Positions 1-4,486 of a DNA stretch of 5,638 nt are shown one piece after another. Each line of letters opens with the position of its first letter. Position 1 is the stretch's first letter. The notes below the pieces were generated by a model, which saw only the letters and a list, made by a program, of their open reading frames with translations, had not been told where the DNA came from and searched no databases. This DNA is from an uncultured Ruminiclostridium sp. (GTDB taxonomy: Bacteria; Bacillota; Clostridia; Oscillospirales; Ruminococcaceae). A program made the translations under genes and the position numbers. The DNA lies in contig CAJUFF010000002.1 in assembly GCA_910585505.1 (NCBI GenBank), positions 1 through 5,638 of the forward strand, read 5' to 3'.

Positions 1-102
1 TAACCTTAAATCATTAATTTCTTTTTTAAATATAAAATATGTAGGAAAATAAATTCCGATAACTGTAAAAAACAAAGTAATTAAGGTAGAAAAATTAAAC
101 AT
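1..102 (-). CDS. N-terminus of a small membrane protein, runs off the left edge
   Basis: Reading leftwards from an ATG at 102-100 there are 34 open codons to the window edge. The SD sequence AAAAGGAG (118-111) sits 8 nt upstream, an ideal spacing, and a strong promoter lies just beyond it. The peptide begins MFNFSTLITLFFTVIGIYFP and continues with a Lys/Glu-rich stretch (FKKEINDLRL). That pattern is one N-terminal transmembrane segment or uncleaved signal anchor at about residues 4-25, followed by a charged, probably cytoplasmic part. I do not recognise the family and the rest of the gene is missing. Its position inside the element suggests an accessory or phage-type small membrane protein, but that is inference. 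The start is well supported; the function is unknown. Confidence 0.6.
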   Translation of the reverse strand, partial: MFNFSTLITLFFTVIGIYFPTYFIFKKEINDLRL

Positions 103-127
103 AAAAAAATCTCCTTTTGTTCCAGTA

Positions 128-142
128 CTATATTTAATATAG
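128..142. repeat. Palindrome over the -10 region (possible operator)
   Basis: CTATATT-T-AATATAG is a perfect 7-bp inverted repeat with a one-base centre. It covers the -10 box of the leftward promoter and extends to its expected start point. An AT-only palindrome can arise by chance in such AT-rich DNA, but its placement suits a repressor site. Confidence 0.35.
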
Positions 143-164
143 CACATTTATTGACAAAAGTCAA
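136..164 (-). promoter_or_regulatory. Leftward sigma-A promoter with extended -10
   Basis: On the minus strand, TTGACT (164-159) is followed after exactly 17 bp by TATATT (141-136), preceded by TGC, giving an extended -10 TGCTATATT. Transcription would start near 129, about 27 nt upstream of the ATG at 102. This is the best vegetative-type promoter in the left part of the window and would drive the small membrane-protein gene. Confidence 0.7.
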
Positions 165-165
165 T
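150..165. promoter_or_regulatory. Palindrome over the -35 region (possible operator)
   Basis: ATTGAC-AAAA-GTCAAT is a perfect 6-bp inverted repeat with a 4-bp spacer. It contains the -35 hexamer of the leftward promoter on one strand and a TTGACA on the other. Palindromes of this size over -35 boxes are typical operators of phage-type helix-turn-helix repressors; no repressor gene is visible in this window, so the ligand is unknown. Confidence 0.4.
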
Positions 166-168
166 ATT

Positions 169-177
169 ATCCAATAA
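169..177 (+). repeat. Left 9-bp target-site duplication
   Basis: ATCCAATAA stands immediately outside the left inverted repeat and is repeated exactly at 853-861. Removing the element and one copy restores a continuous sequence ATCCAATAAGTAATC. Confidence 0.85.
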
Positions 178-195
178 ATTTAAGTTTCCCCAAAA
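178..195 (+). repeat. Left terminal inverted repeat of the IS relic
   Basis: ATTTAAGTTTCCCCAAAA is the exact reverse complement of 835-852. On the minus strand it encodes the transposase C-terminal residues FGET and the stop TAA (182-180). Confidence 0.85.
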
Positions 196-636
196 TTCAG
201 CCGAGAAATCTCCGAAGCAGAAAACAAAAACAATTGCCCATTATGTTGCGGCAAATAAAAGAACTTATCAATATCCGATTTAACAGCCTTTAAAATCTCA
301 AAAATACCGTCAGCAACAGCATAATAGAGAAAATCGGGCGCACCGAATAAACGCTTGGAAATTTGAATAACTTCCATACGTAATTTGGCAGTATATGATT
401 TGCCCGATATTTCGGAAATGCAACCAATTGCAACAGTAAGTAACAAATCAAGGTTTCTGATAGATTTTAAAGATTGCACTCTAAGATTTTCAAAATCAAA
501 GCTTTTTCTCGTTAAGATATCTACCTATTTCCGATAACAAATAGTTTTTTGATGCAAGTATACCGTAAACCATTTCACAGATAAATTTTATGATGGGACA
601 ATTAAATTTTTTTGAAATTTTTTCTGAAAATCTCAA
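180..636 (-). pseudogene. IS4-type transposase with its central part deleted
   Basis: On the minus strand an open frame around a TTG at 636-634 (AGAGG four nt upstream) reads through ICEMVYGILASKNYLLSEIG and RYLNEKKL to a TGA near 508. This resembles the N-terminal helices of IS4-type transposases, which carry a 'GILAS..LLSEIAR.L' pattern. A second frame then takes over with RKSFDFENLRVQSLKSIRNL, followed by ISKRLFG and VADGIFEIL, and ends at the TAA at 182-180; this resembles the C-terminal domain after the last DDE residue. The two parts overlap at the base level in an A-rich stretch (about 500-515). The simplest history is one deletion of roughly 300 codons that also shifted the frame. No DDE triad remains, so no active transposase can be made. 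The 99-codon ORF from a GTG at 479 is only the C-terminal piece. Family assignment is from recalled motifs. Confidence 0.65.
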
Positions 637-668
637 AATACCTCTTTTTTTAAAATTGCTGTTAAGTG

Positions 669-677
669 TGGTATAAT
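669..677 (+). promoter_or_regulatory. Rightward extended -10 inside the IS relic
   Basis: TGGTATAAT lies on the plus strand, with a weak TTTAAA (649-654) 17 bp upstream. It points out of the IS toward the dUTPase region and could add transcription to downstream genes. Its surroundings (660-680) closely resemble the promoter at 2681-2702. Confidence 0.4.
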
Positions 678-728
678 TAACCTTAGTGCAATACGCTTCT
701 TTTGGGTTTTGTTTTTGTGACTATTAAC

Positions 729-737
729 ATTATACCA
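729..737 (-). promoter_or_regulatory. Extended -10 for the transposase relic
   Basis: TGGTATAAT on the minus strand (737-729) is a perfect extended -10, about 95 nt upstream of the presumed transposase start at 636. No good -35 is seen at 17 bp. It probably was the transposase promoter. Confidence 0.4.
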
Positions 738-834
738 TATCGGAGCTTTTATTGCACTATTTTTTTGCTTTTTTCATTTTTCTGTTGCTTGTTTTTCTAT
801 TTATTAAAGCTTTATTTTAATTTCTTGGTGGTTG

Positions 835-852
835 TTTTGGGGAAACTTAAAT
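835..852 (-). repeat. Right terminal inverted repeat of the IS relic
   Basis: TTTTGGGGAAACTTAAAT is the exact reverse complement of 178-195 and abuts the second copy of the direct repeat. Confidence 0.85.
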
Positions 853-861
853 ATCCAATAA
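853..861 (+). repeat. Right 9-bp target-site duplication
   Basis: Second copy of ATCCAATAA, directly outside the right inverted repeat; identical to 169-177. Confidence 0.85.
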
Positions 862-894
862 GTAATCTTTTTAACAAGACAATAATAAAAAATC

Positions 895-903
895 TGATAT
901 ACT
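895..903 (+). promoter_or_regulatory. Candidate promoter ahead of the decayed coiled-coil gene
   Basis: TGATATACT (895-903) fits an extended -10 (TGnTATACT), and an overlapping TATAAT lies at 903-908. A transcript starting near 910 would reach the GGAGG at 924-928 after a short leader. There is no clear -35. This is the nearest promoter to the dUTPase and ThyX-like genes. Confidence 0.4.
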
Positions 904-935
904 ATAATCAAAACTTAAAAAATGGAGGAATAAAA

Positions 936-1165
936 ATAATTGAAGAATACAACAGCTTACTTCAAAAAGCCAATACCCTAAAAGATGAAATTGTCACACT
1001 TGAAAACCACATTGAGGCAGGTAGACAGTTTCAAGGAGAAGATATGTACGAAGTACTTATGGGTACAACGGAATCAATTTTGGAGAAAAGGAGAAAAAGC
1101 GACAAGAGTTATCAACAATTATTTCAAAACTCAAAGAAATGAAAGCCAATATAGAAAATTATTGA
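936..1165 (+). pseudogene. Decayed small coiled-coil protein gene (lost start, frameshift)
   Basis: A strong SD (GGAGG, 924-928) is followed 7 nt later by ATA ATT GAA GAA, where an ATG would be expected; ATA at 936-938 is one base from ATG. The frame reads IIEEYNSLLQKANTLKDEIV and then ENHIEAGRQFQGEDMYEVL, a heptad-rich helix, up to about 1080. It then degrades to a Lys/Ser-rich tail and stops at TGA 1140-1142. In the -1 frame from about 1085-1098 (A-rich runs) the sequence continues naturally as EKKRQELSTIISKLKEMKAN and stops at TGA 1163-1165, 26 nt before the dUTPase ATG. I read this as one gene of about 75 codons with a frameshift. A longer reading from TTG 702 crosses the IS end and looks like translated AT-rich noncoding DNA. 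The function is unknown; small coiled-coil proteins are common beside phage replication genes. A non-ATG start with programmed frameshifting is possible but less likely. Confidence 0.55.
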
Positions 1166-1191
1166 CTCTATAAAAAGAAAGGAAATTGAAA

Positions 1192-1755
1192 ATGCAAAAA
1201 ATAGCAAAATTTGAAAAAGTCTCTTATAAACAGTTTAAAGAAGACTGGCAAAACTGCTACCCTGAATATCAGGGTAACGACACAGATATAAAGGACATTT
1301 ACGATCAAATACATCTTCCTAAAAGAGCTACAACAGGCAGTGCTGGATGCGATTTCTTCTCCCCATCCAATTTGACAATATATCCGAATGGAGTACAAAT
1401 AATTAGCGACAATCCATTTAAGATATTTAAAGGAGAAATAAAAATCCCAACCGGAATACGCTGCCGGATTGAGGACGGGTGGGTTCTTCAGATATATCCT
1501 CGCAGCAGTCTTGGCTTTAAATATGGTATTCATTTGGCAAACACAGTTGGCATAATCGACAGCGACTATTATAATTCCGACAATGAAGGACATATTTTTG
1601 TAAAGCTTATCAATGACAGTTCAATTCGCGACGCCATAAAAATAGAAGCAGGACAAGCTTTTTGTCAGGGCATATTCACTTCGTACGGGGTTACATATGA
1701 TGACAATGCCGATAGGCAAAGAAACGGTGGTTTCGGAAGCACCGATAATACCTAA
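1192..1755 (+). CDS. dut: dUTP diphosphatase (trimeric dUTPase family)
   Basis: The product hydrolyses dUTP to dUMP and PPi, keeping uracil out of DNA and supplying dUMP for dTMP synthesis. All five motifs of the trimeric family are present in order: SAGCD (residues 50-54), RSSLG (104-108), NTVGIIDSDY (117-126, catalytic Asp 123), AGQAFCQ (153-159) and the Arg...GGFGST tail (R175, 179-184) that closes over the phosphates. At 187 residues it is longer than the usual 140-160, mostly through an N-terminal extension of about 40 residues and a short insertion after the Tyr of motif 3. The ATG at 1192 is preferred over the TTG at 1186 because GAAAGGA (1177-1183) lies 8 nt before it. The next gene follows after 16 nt, and its SD begins at this gene's stop, so the two are probably cotranscribed. 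The deviations (CD for YD in motif 1, FCQ in motif 4) are those of a divergent phage-type enzyme. Family assignment is secure; activity is inferred. Confidence 0.88.
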   Translation: MQKIAKFEKVSYKQFKEDWQNCYPEYQGNDTDIKDIYDQIHLPKRATTGSAGCDFFSPSNLTIYPNGVQIISDNPFKIFKGEIKIPTGIRCRIEDGWVLQIYPRSSLGFKYGIHLANTVGIIDSDYYNSDNEGHIFVKLINDSSIRDAIKIEAGQAFCQGIFTSYGVTYDDNADRQRNGGFGSTDNT

Positions 1756-1771
1756 AAAGGAGAAAAAATAT

Positions 1772-2356
1772 ATGAAGCTTAAAAATATAAGAGTTTATGA
1801 CATTGAAGAGTGCTTTAAAGCAAGCAAATACCCTATGGCGACAGATACGGAATCTGTAAACGGGGAAATAACCGACCGCATAAAAAGCCTTGCGCAAAGC
1901 TCCAAAGGAGAGGGGCATGATCAATTCCTTACAGGTATAAGGGTAGCATTTGACCTCACCTTTACCGTCAAAGCGTGGACGGAGGCGGAAAGATATCGTT
2001 TTTTAGAATTTGTTTCCAGTCAGTCTACCATGCACCGTATAGCAAAATTTGATCTTTCAAAGCAATACAACAAATATGTAGACCCACGTATGATAGAGAT
2101 TATGGAGGAACTTAAGGGCAGATATAATGAAACGAACGATCCGGAGGATTATCTGAGACTCCTGTACTCCAATCCATGCGGTTTTGAGCTTACAGCAAGG
2201 CTTACAACAAACTATCGCTGTTTGAAAACCATATACAGCCAGCGAAAAAATCATCGTCTGCCCGAATGGAGAGAGTTTTGCGCCGAGATAGAGAAACTGC
2301 CCTACGCAATGGAGATTATAATAGGAGCAGAAAAAAATAAAAAGGGAGGTGTGTAA
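1772..2356 (+). CDS. Phage-type ThyX-like protein (divergent thymidylate synthase fold)
   Basis: This is a 194-residue soluble, charged protein with no membrane segment. Parts of it recall flavin-dependent thymidylate synthase: STMHRIAKFDLSKQYNKYVD (residues 85-104) stands where ThyX has its substrate-binding motif, and TTNYRCLKTIYSQRKNHRLP (145-164) followed by EWREF resembles the ThyX helix with its LR...(W)EIR pattern. The strict ThyX signature RHRxxSxNExSxRY is absent, so it may be a diverged or catalytically inactive relative; this assignment is from memory of similar phage hypothetical proteins and is tentative. Immediate linkage to a dUTPase, whose product is the ThyX substrate, supports a role in dTMP supply. 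The ATG at 1772 was chosen because AAAAAGGAG (1754-1762) lies 9 nt before it; the in-frame ATG at 1697 would overlap dut by 59 bases with no SD. The final codons (GGGAGG, 2344-2349) double as an SD for the next start. Confidence 0.6.
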   Translation: MKLKNIRVYDIEECFKASKYPMATDTESVNGEITDRIKSLAQSSKGEGHDQFLTGIRVAFDLTFTVKAWTEAERYRFLEFVSSQSTMHRIAKFDLSKQYNKYVDPRMIEIMEELKGRYNETNDPEDYLRLLYSNPCGFELTARLTTNYRCLKTIYSQRKNHRLPEWREFCAEIEKLPYAMEIIIGAEKNKKGGV

Positions 2357-2359
2357 AAA

Positions 2360-2428
2360 ATGACTACCATAACAAAGAAATTAATATATGAGTGTTATTT
2401 GTTTGGTGTAGTTTTTCTAATTCGTTAA
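2360..2428 (+). CDS. Very short ORF, possibly a truncated gene start
   Basis: A 22-codon reading frame (begins MTTITKKLIYECY) starts at ATG 2360, 10 nt after a perfect GGGAGG located inside the end of the preceding gene. So strong an SD implies that a real gene once began here. The frame stops quickly at TAA 2426-2428, and 2429-2500 shows no convincing continuation in any frame. It may be a truncated gene remnant or a leader peptide. No function can be assigned. Confidence 0.3.
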   Translation: MTTITKKLIYECYLFGVVFLIR

Positions 2429-2515
2429 ATTTATGATATGTATAAACGTTAGCTTCGTGGGCAAGAATTATGATGATGGATATATCTTCCAAACGAAAGA
2501 AAGGTGAGATGAGCA

Positions 2516-2674
2516 ATGCGTATAAACAAATGCTATCACGCGGATGGGCGGGAAATGGAAAAAGATTATAAGATAAAGCCGACGGACAAAATAGCCGAGG
2601 AACTGTTGAATTTTTTGGCACAAACAGTATCAAATGCACAAAATGATGAACAATATGACAAAAATACCGCTTGA
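2516..2674 (+). CDS. Small charged protein of 52 residues upstream of the recombinase
   Basis: The ATG at 2516 has AAAGGTGAG (2500-2508) 7 nt upstream. The product, starting MRINKCYHADGREMEKDY, is hydrophilic, with a short predicted helix around IAEELLNFLAQTV (residues 26-38) and an Asn/Asp/Gln-rich C-terminus. It has no membrane segment and I recognise no family. The stop TGA (2672-2674) overlaps the -35 hexamer of the recombinase promoter, so the two genes are packed together. Recombination directionality factors of serine integrases are often very small proteins encoded in the same element (SprB of SP-beta is of this size), which makes this a candidate. Nothing in the sequence proves it. 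A competing ORF in another frame (ATG 2470 to 2571) lacks an SD. Confidence 0.5.
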   Translation: MRINKCYHADGREMEKDYKIKPTDKIAEELLNFLAQTVSNAQNDEQYDKNTA

Positions 2675-2699
2675 AATAATTGTTTAAGTATGGTATAAT
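2671..2699 (+). promoter_or_regulatory. Sigma-A promoter of the recombinase gene
   Basis: TTGAAA (2671-2676), a 17-bp spacer and TATAAT (2694-2699) with an upstream TGG (extended -10) form an almost ideal vegetative promoter. The start point would fall near 2706, inside the left arm of the inverted repeat 2697-2733. It does not resemble sigma-E, sigma-F, sigma-G or sigma-K promoters, so any developmental control of the recombinase would need a repressor, leader or partner protein. Confidence 0.75.
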
Positions 2700-2733
2700 T
2701 AAGCGGCAGAGGTAACTATTCTGCCGCTTAATT
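2697..2733 (+). repeat. Perfect 14-bp inverted repeat at the recombinase transcription start
   Basis: AATTAAGCGGCAGA (2697-2710) and TCTGCCGCTTAATT (2720-2733) are exact reverse complements around the 9-base loop GGTAACTAT. The left arm overlaps the last three bases of the -10 box and the predicted start site. In DNA it would be a long-spaced operator; in RNA most of it would form a stable 5' hairpin ending 11 nt before the SD at 2745-2750. No T-run follows, so a simple terminator is less likely. Confidence 0.75.
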
Positions 2734-2758
2734 TATGCGTTATGAAAGGATGATAGAT

Positions 2759-4138
2759 TTGCCGCACAAATCCAAGAACGTGAAAAAAACAGCTCTTTAT
2801 ATTCGTGTATCTACTGATGCCCAATATGAAGAGGGCTATTCCGTTGACGCACAAAAAGAGAAACTTAAACAGTACTGTAAATTAAAAGATATAACCAATT
2901 ATGAATTTTATATTGACGGTGGTTGGTCGGGCAGTAATATAGACAGACCTGAAATGAAAAGACTTATATCCGAAATAGAATTCGGTAAAATATCATCTGT
3001 TATTGTTTATAAATTAGACCGTCTGTCCCGTTCACAAAAAGATACCATATTCCTTTTGGAGGACATTTTTATTCCTCACGATTGTAACTTTGTTTCTCTG
3101 AACGAAAATTTTGATACGACAACTCCATACGGTAAAGCAATGATAGGCATATTGTCAGTTTTTGCTCAGTTGGAAAGAGAAAATATCCGAGAACGCACAA
3201 AAATGGGTATGTACGAACGAGTAAAATCCGGCTTATGGATGGGGGGCGGCAGAATTCCATTTGGCTATGACTATGATTCGCAAAAAAATATTTTAGTGCC
3301 AAACGAACACGCTGAAGATGTGAGACAAATTTTTGGACTTTATTTGCAGGGTTTTTCCTCTTCCGAATTAAGCAAGATGTTTCCGGATGTAGCAAATGAT
3401 TCCCATATTCTTCATATCTTGTCAAGAGTAACATACTGCGGCAAGATAAAGTTTAGAGATGAAATTTTTCAAGGGAGCCACGAAGCAATTATTTCAGATG
3501 AACTATTTGATAAGGTACAAATCGAATTAAAAAGACGTTCATCGAAACATATTGTAAAAAGTGAATATCTTTTAGCTGGCTTTGTGTATTGCGGCAAATG
3601 CGGCGCAAAAATGCGATACCAGAAATGGGGAAAACGAATTATTTTATACTGCTATTCCCAGCAGGCAAGTAAACCGAATCTTGTCAAAGACCCCAACTGT
3701 GACAACAAAAGGATCGACGCTGAGGATTTAGAAAGAATAGTTCTTGCCGATCTGTTTGAAAAAACAGAACAAATTGAAAAGGAAAATACCCCTGTGTCGG
3801 TTATGGCGTCGGCAATGGGGGTCTTGCAAAATCAATATAATATTTTATCTCAAAAGATAAAAAGACTGTATAATCTTTATGCTGAGTCAAATAATGATTT
3901 GCTATTGGAAACCATAAAAGAAAATCAAGCAAATTTAACATTTATTTCTCAACAGATTGAAAGAGAAAAAGAGTCTAAAAAAACCACCATTGAAATGAAC
4001 GAAAAGAGAAATGCCATTTTAGCATTAAAAAGAAAATGGGATACTCTAACAATGAGAGAAAAAAGACAAGCCCTGAAAATGTGTATCGGCAATATAACGG
4101 TTACAGACGATTTAATAGATATTCGCTATAATTTTTAA
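2759..4138 (+). CDS. Large serine recombinase of the element
   Basis: This is a site-specific recombinase of the large serine family, as in phage integrases, SpoIVCA and SprA, which inserts and excises its element at att sites. Numbered from the TTG at 2759, the resolvase catalytic domain opens with ALYIRVSTDAQ (nucleophile Ser18) and contains DRLSRS (87-92) and the helix IGILSVFAQLERENIRERT (128-146). A recombinase domain (about 155-255) follows, then a zinc ribbon with CGKC (278-281) and further Cys at 298 and 314, then a long charged coiled coil (about 345-425). At about 459 residues it has the usual family length and looks intact. TTG 2759 is preferred because GAAAGGA (2744-2750) lies 8 nt before it; ATG 2735 (in frame, +8 residues) has no SD and ATG 2750 overlaps the SD. 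The gene ends about 20 bp from the junction in sigG, and its stop overlaps that of the sigG fragment, strongly implying that this enzyme made the insertion. Excision normally also needs a directionality factor. Confidence 0.92.
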   Translation: MPHKSKNVKKTALYIRVSTDAQYEEGYSVDAQKEKLKQYCKLKDITNYEFYIDGGWSGSNIDRPEMKRLISEIEFGKISSVIVYKLDRLSRSQKDTIFLLEDIFIPHDCNFVSLNENFDTTTPYGKAMIGILSVFAQLERENIRERTKMGMYERVKSGLWMGGGRIPFGYDYDSQKNILVPNEHAEDVRQIFGLYLQGFSSSELSKMFPDVANDSHILHILSRVTYCGKIKFRDEIFQGSHEAIISDELFDKVQIELKRRSSKHIVKSEYLLAGFVYCGKCGAKMRYQKWGKRIILYCYSQQASKPNLVKDPNCDNKRIDAEDLERIVLADLFEKTEQIEKENTPVSVMASAMGVLQNQYNILSQKIKRLYNLYAESNNDLLLETIKENQANLTFISQQIEREKESKKTTIEMNEKRNAILALKRKWDTLTMREKRQALKMCIGNITVTDDLIDIRYNF

Positions 4139-4449
4139 TATTTTCGACTTCTATATGCTATTGGCACCGCGTAAGTGCTGAATCTTACGTTAAGGGAAAG
4201 GTCAAAATTGTCTATCGCCTTTATAAGTCCGATTACCCCCACCTGAAACAGATCGTCGGGATTTTCGCCGCGTCCCGTAAACCGCTGTATAACGCTCAGC
4301 ACAAGGCGAAGATTACCGTTGATAAGCTCCTCGCGGGCTTTCATATCGCCGTCCTTTATTTTTTTTAGCAGCTCGATCTTTTCGCTTTCCTTAAGTACTT
4401 TAAGCTTTGCCGTGTTTACACCGCTTATTTCTACTTTATTGTAGTACAT
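4135..4449 (-). CDS. sigG: Interrupted RNA polymerase sigma-G, N-terminal fragment
   Basis: Sigma-G directs late gene expression in the forespore. This fragment has 97 native residues: the N-terminal NKVEISGVNTAKLKVLK (4-20), whose (N/K)KVEICGV pattern is typical of sigma-G, then NGNLRLVLSVIQRF (44-57, region 2.1), DDLFQVGVIGLIKAIDNF (65-82, region 2.2, core binding) and NVRFSTYAVP (87-96). The intact protein is about 255-260 residues, so regions 2.3/2.4 onward, region 3 and region 4 are missing. Seven element-encoded codons (AYRSRKY) and a TAA (4137-4135) follow. The ATG at 4449 is preferred over 4467 because GGGAAGTGATC, nine of eleven bases of the extended SD, lies just upstream. The native residues look undamaged, so the reading frame would be restored by precise excision. 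As it stands the product lacks -35 recognition and part of the -10 recognition region and cannot be a working sigma factor. Confidence 0.93.
   Translation of the reverse strand: MYYNKVEISGVNTAKLKVLKESEKIELLKKIKDGDMKAREELINGNLRLVLSVIQRFTGRGENPDDLFQVGVIGLIKAIDNFDLSLNVRFSTYAVPIAYRSRKY
4151..4170 (-). other. Element-host junction (recombinant att site) inside sigG
   Basis: Read on the minus strand, conserved sigG sequence runs to GCGGTGCCAAT (encoding AVP and the start of the next codon). It then changes to unrelated sequence encoding AYRSRKY and a stop, where sigma-G proteins continue with MIIGEIRRYLRDN. The switch therefore falls at about 4158-4162. Serine recombinases cross over at a two-base core, probably within these few bases, but the exact dinucleotide needs the other junction, which is outside the window. 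The rest of sigG should lie to the left, beyond position 1. Confidence 0.75.
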
Positions 4450-4486
4450 CTGATCACTTCCCGCCATAAATTTTCTTTTACATAAA

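Larger units (their letters stand above)
178..852 (-). mobile_element. Internally deleted insertion sequence (IS4-type relic), 675 bp
   Basis: The element is bounded by perfect 18-bp terminal inverted repeats (178-195 and 835-852), and these are flanked directly by perfect 9-bp direct repeats ATCCAATAA (169-177 and 853-861), the signature of a transposition event. Inside, on the minus strand, lie the N-terminal part of a DDE transposase (about 636-525) and its C-terminal part (about 512-180) joined directly, with the central catalytic section missing. It is therefore non-autonomous, and could move only if a full-length relative supplied transposase. The left inverted repeat overlaps the last codons and the stop of the transposase gene. 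Identical repeats and target duplications suggest a fairly recent insertion. The family assignment (IS4-like) rests on recalled transposase motifs; the boundaries rest directly on the sequence. Confidence 0.85.

Noticed and set aside
180..479. 99-residue ORF as an independent hypothetical gene
   Set aside because: It ends within an IS terminal repeat and resembles a transposase C-terminus; the matching N-terminal piece lies just upstream in another frame.
702..1142. 146-residue ORF beginning at TTG 702 with a hydrophobic Phe/Leu-rich N-terminus
   Set aside because: Its first half is translated AT-rich DNA crossing the right end of the IS relic, with no SD at the TTG; only the part after 936 looks like protein.
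985..1173. 62-residue ORF in another frame over the coiled-coil gene
   Set aside because: It has no SD and an unnatural composition, and it overlaps a frame with clear heptad-like sequence.
1168..1593. Minus-strand ORF opposite the dUTPase
   Set aside because: Shadow of a well-identified gene with all five dUTPase motifs; it has no SD or recognisable domain.
1697..1771. 25-residue N-terminal extension of the ThyX-like protein
   Set aside because: It overlaps dut by 59 bases and lacks an SD, whereas ATG 1772 has a perfect one.
2470..2571. 33-residue ORF (MMMDISSKRKK...) overlapping the 52-codon gene
   Set aside because: It has no SD before the ATG cluster, and its end overlaps the better-supported frame.
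2364..2639. 91-residue minus-strand ORF opposite the small ORFs upstream of the recombinase
   Set aside because: Antisense to the 52-codon gene that has a proper SD; its sequence is low-complexity Ile/Leu/Pro with no recognisable feature.
2697..2733. Inverted repeat as an intrinsic terminator of the upstream genes
   Set aside because: No T-run follows the stem, and the left arm overlaps the -10 box of the recombinase promoter, so an operator or leader hairpin fits better.
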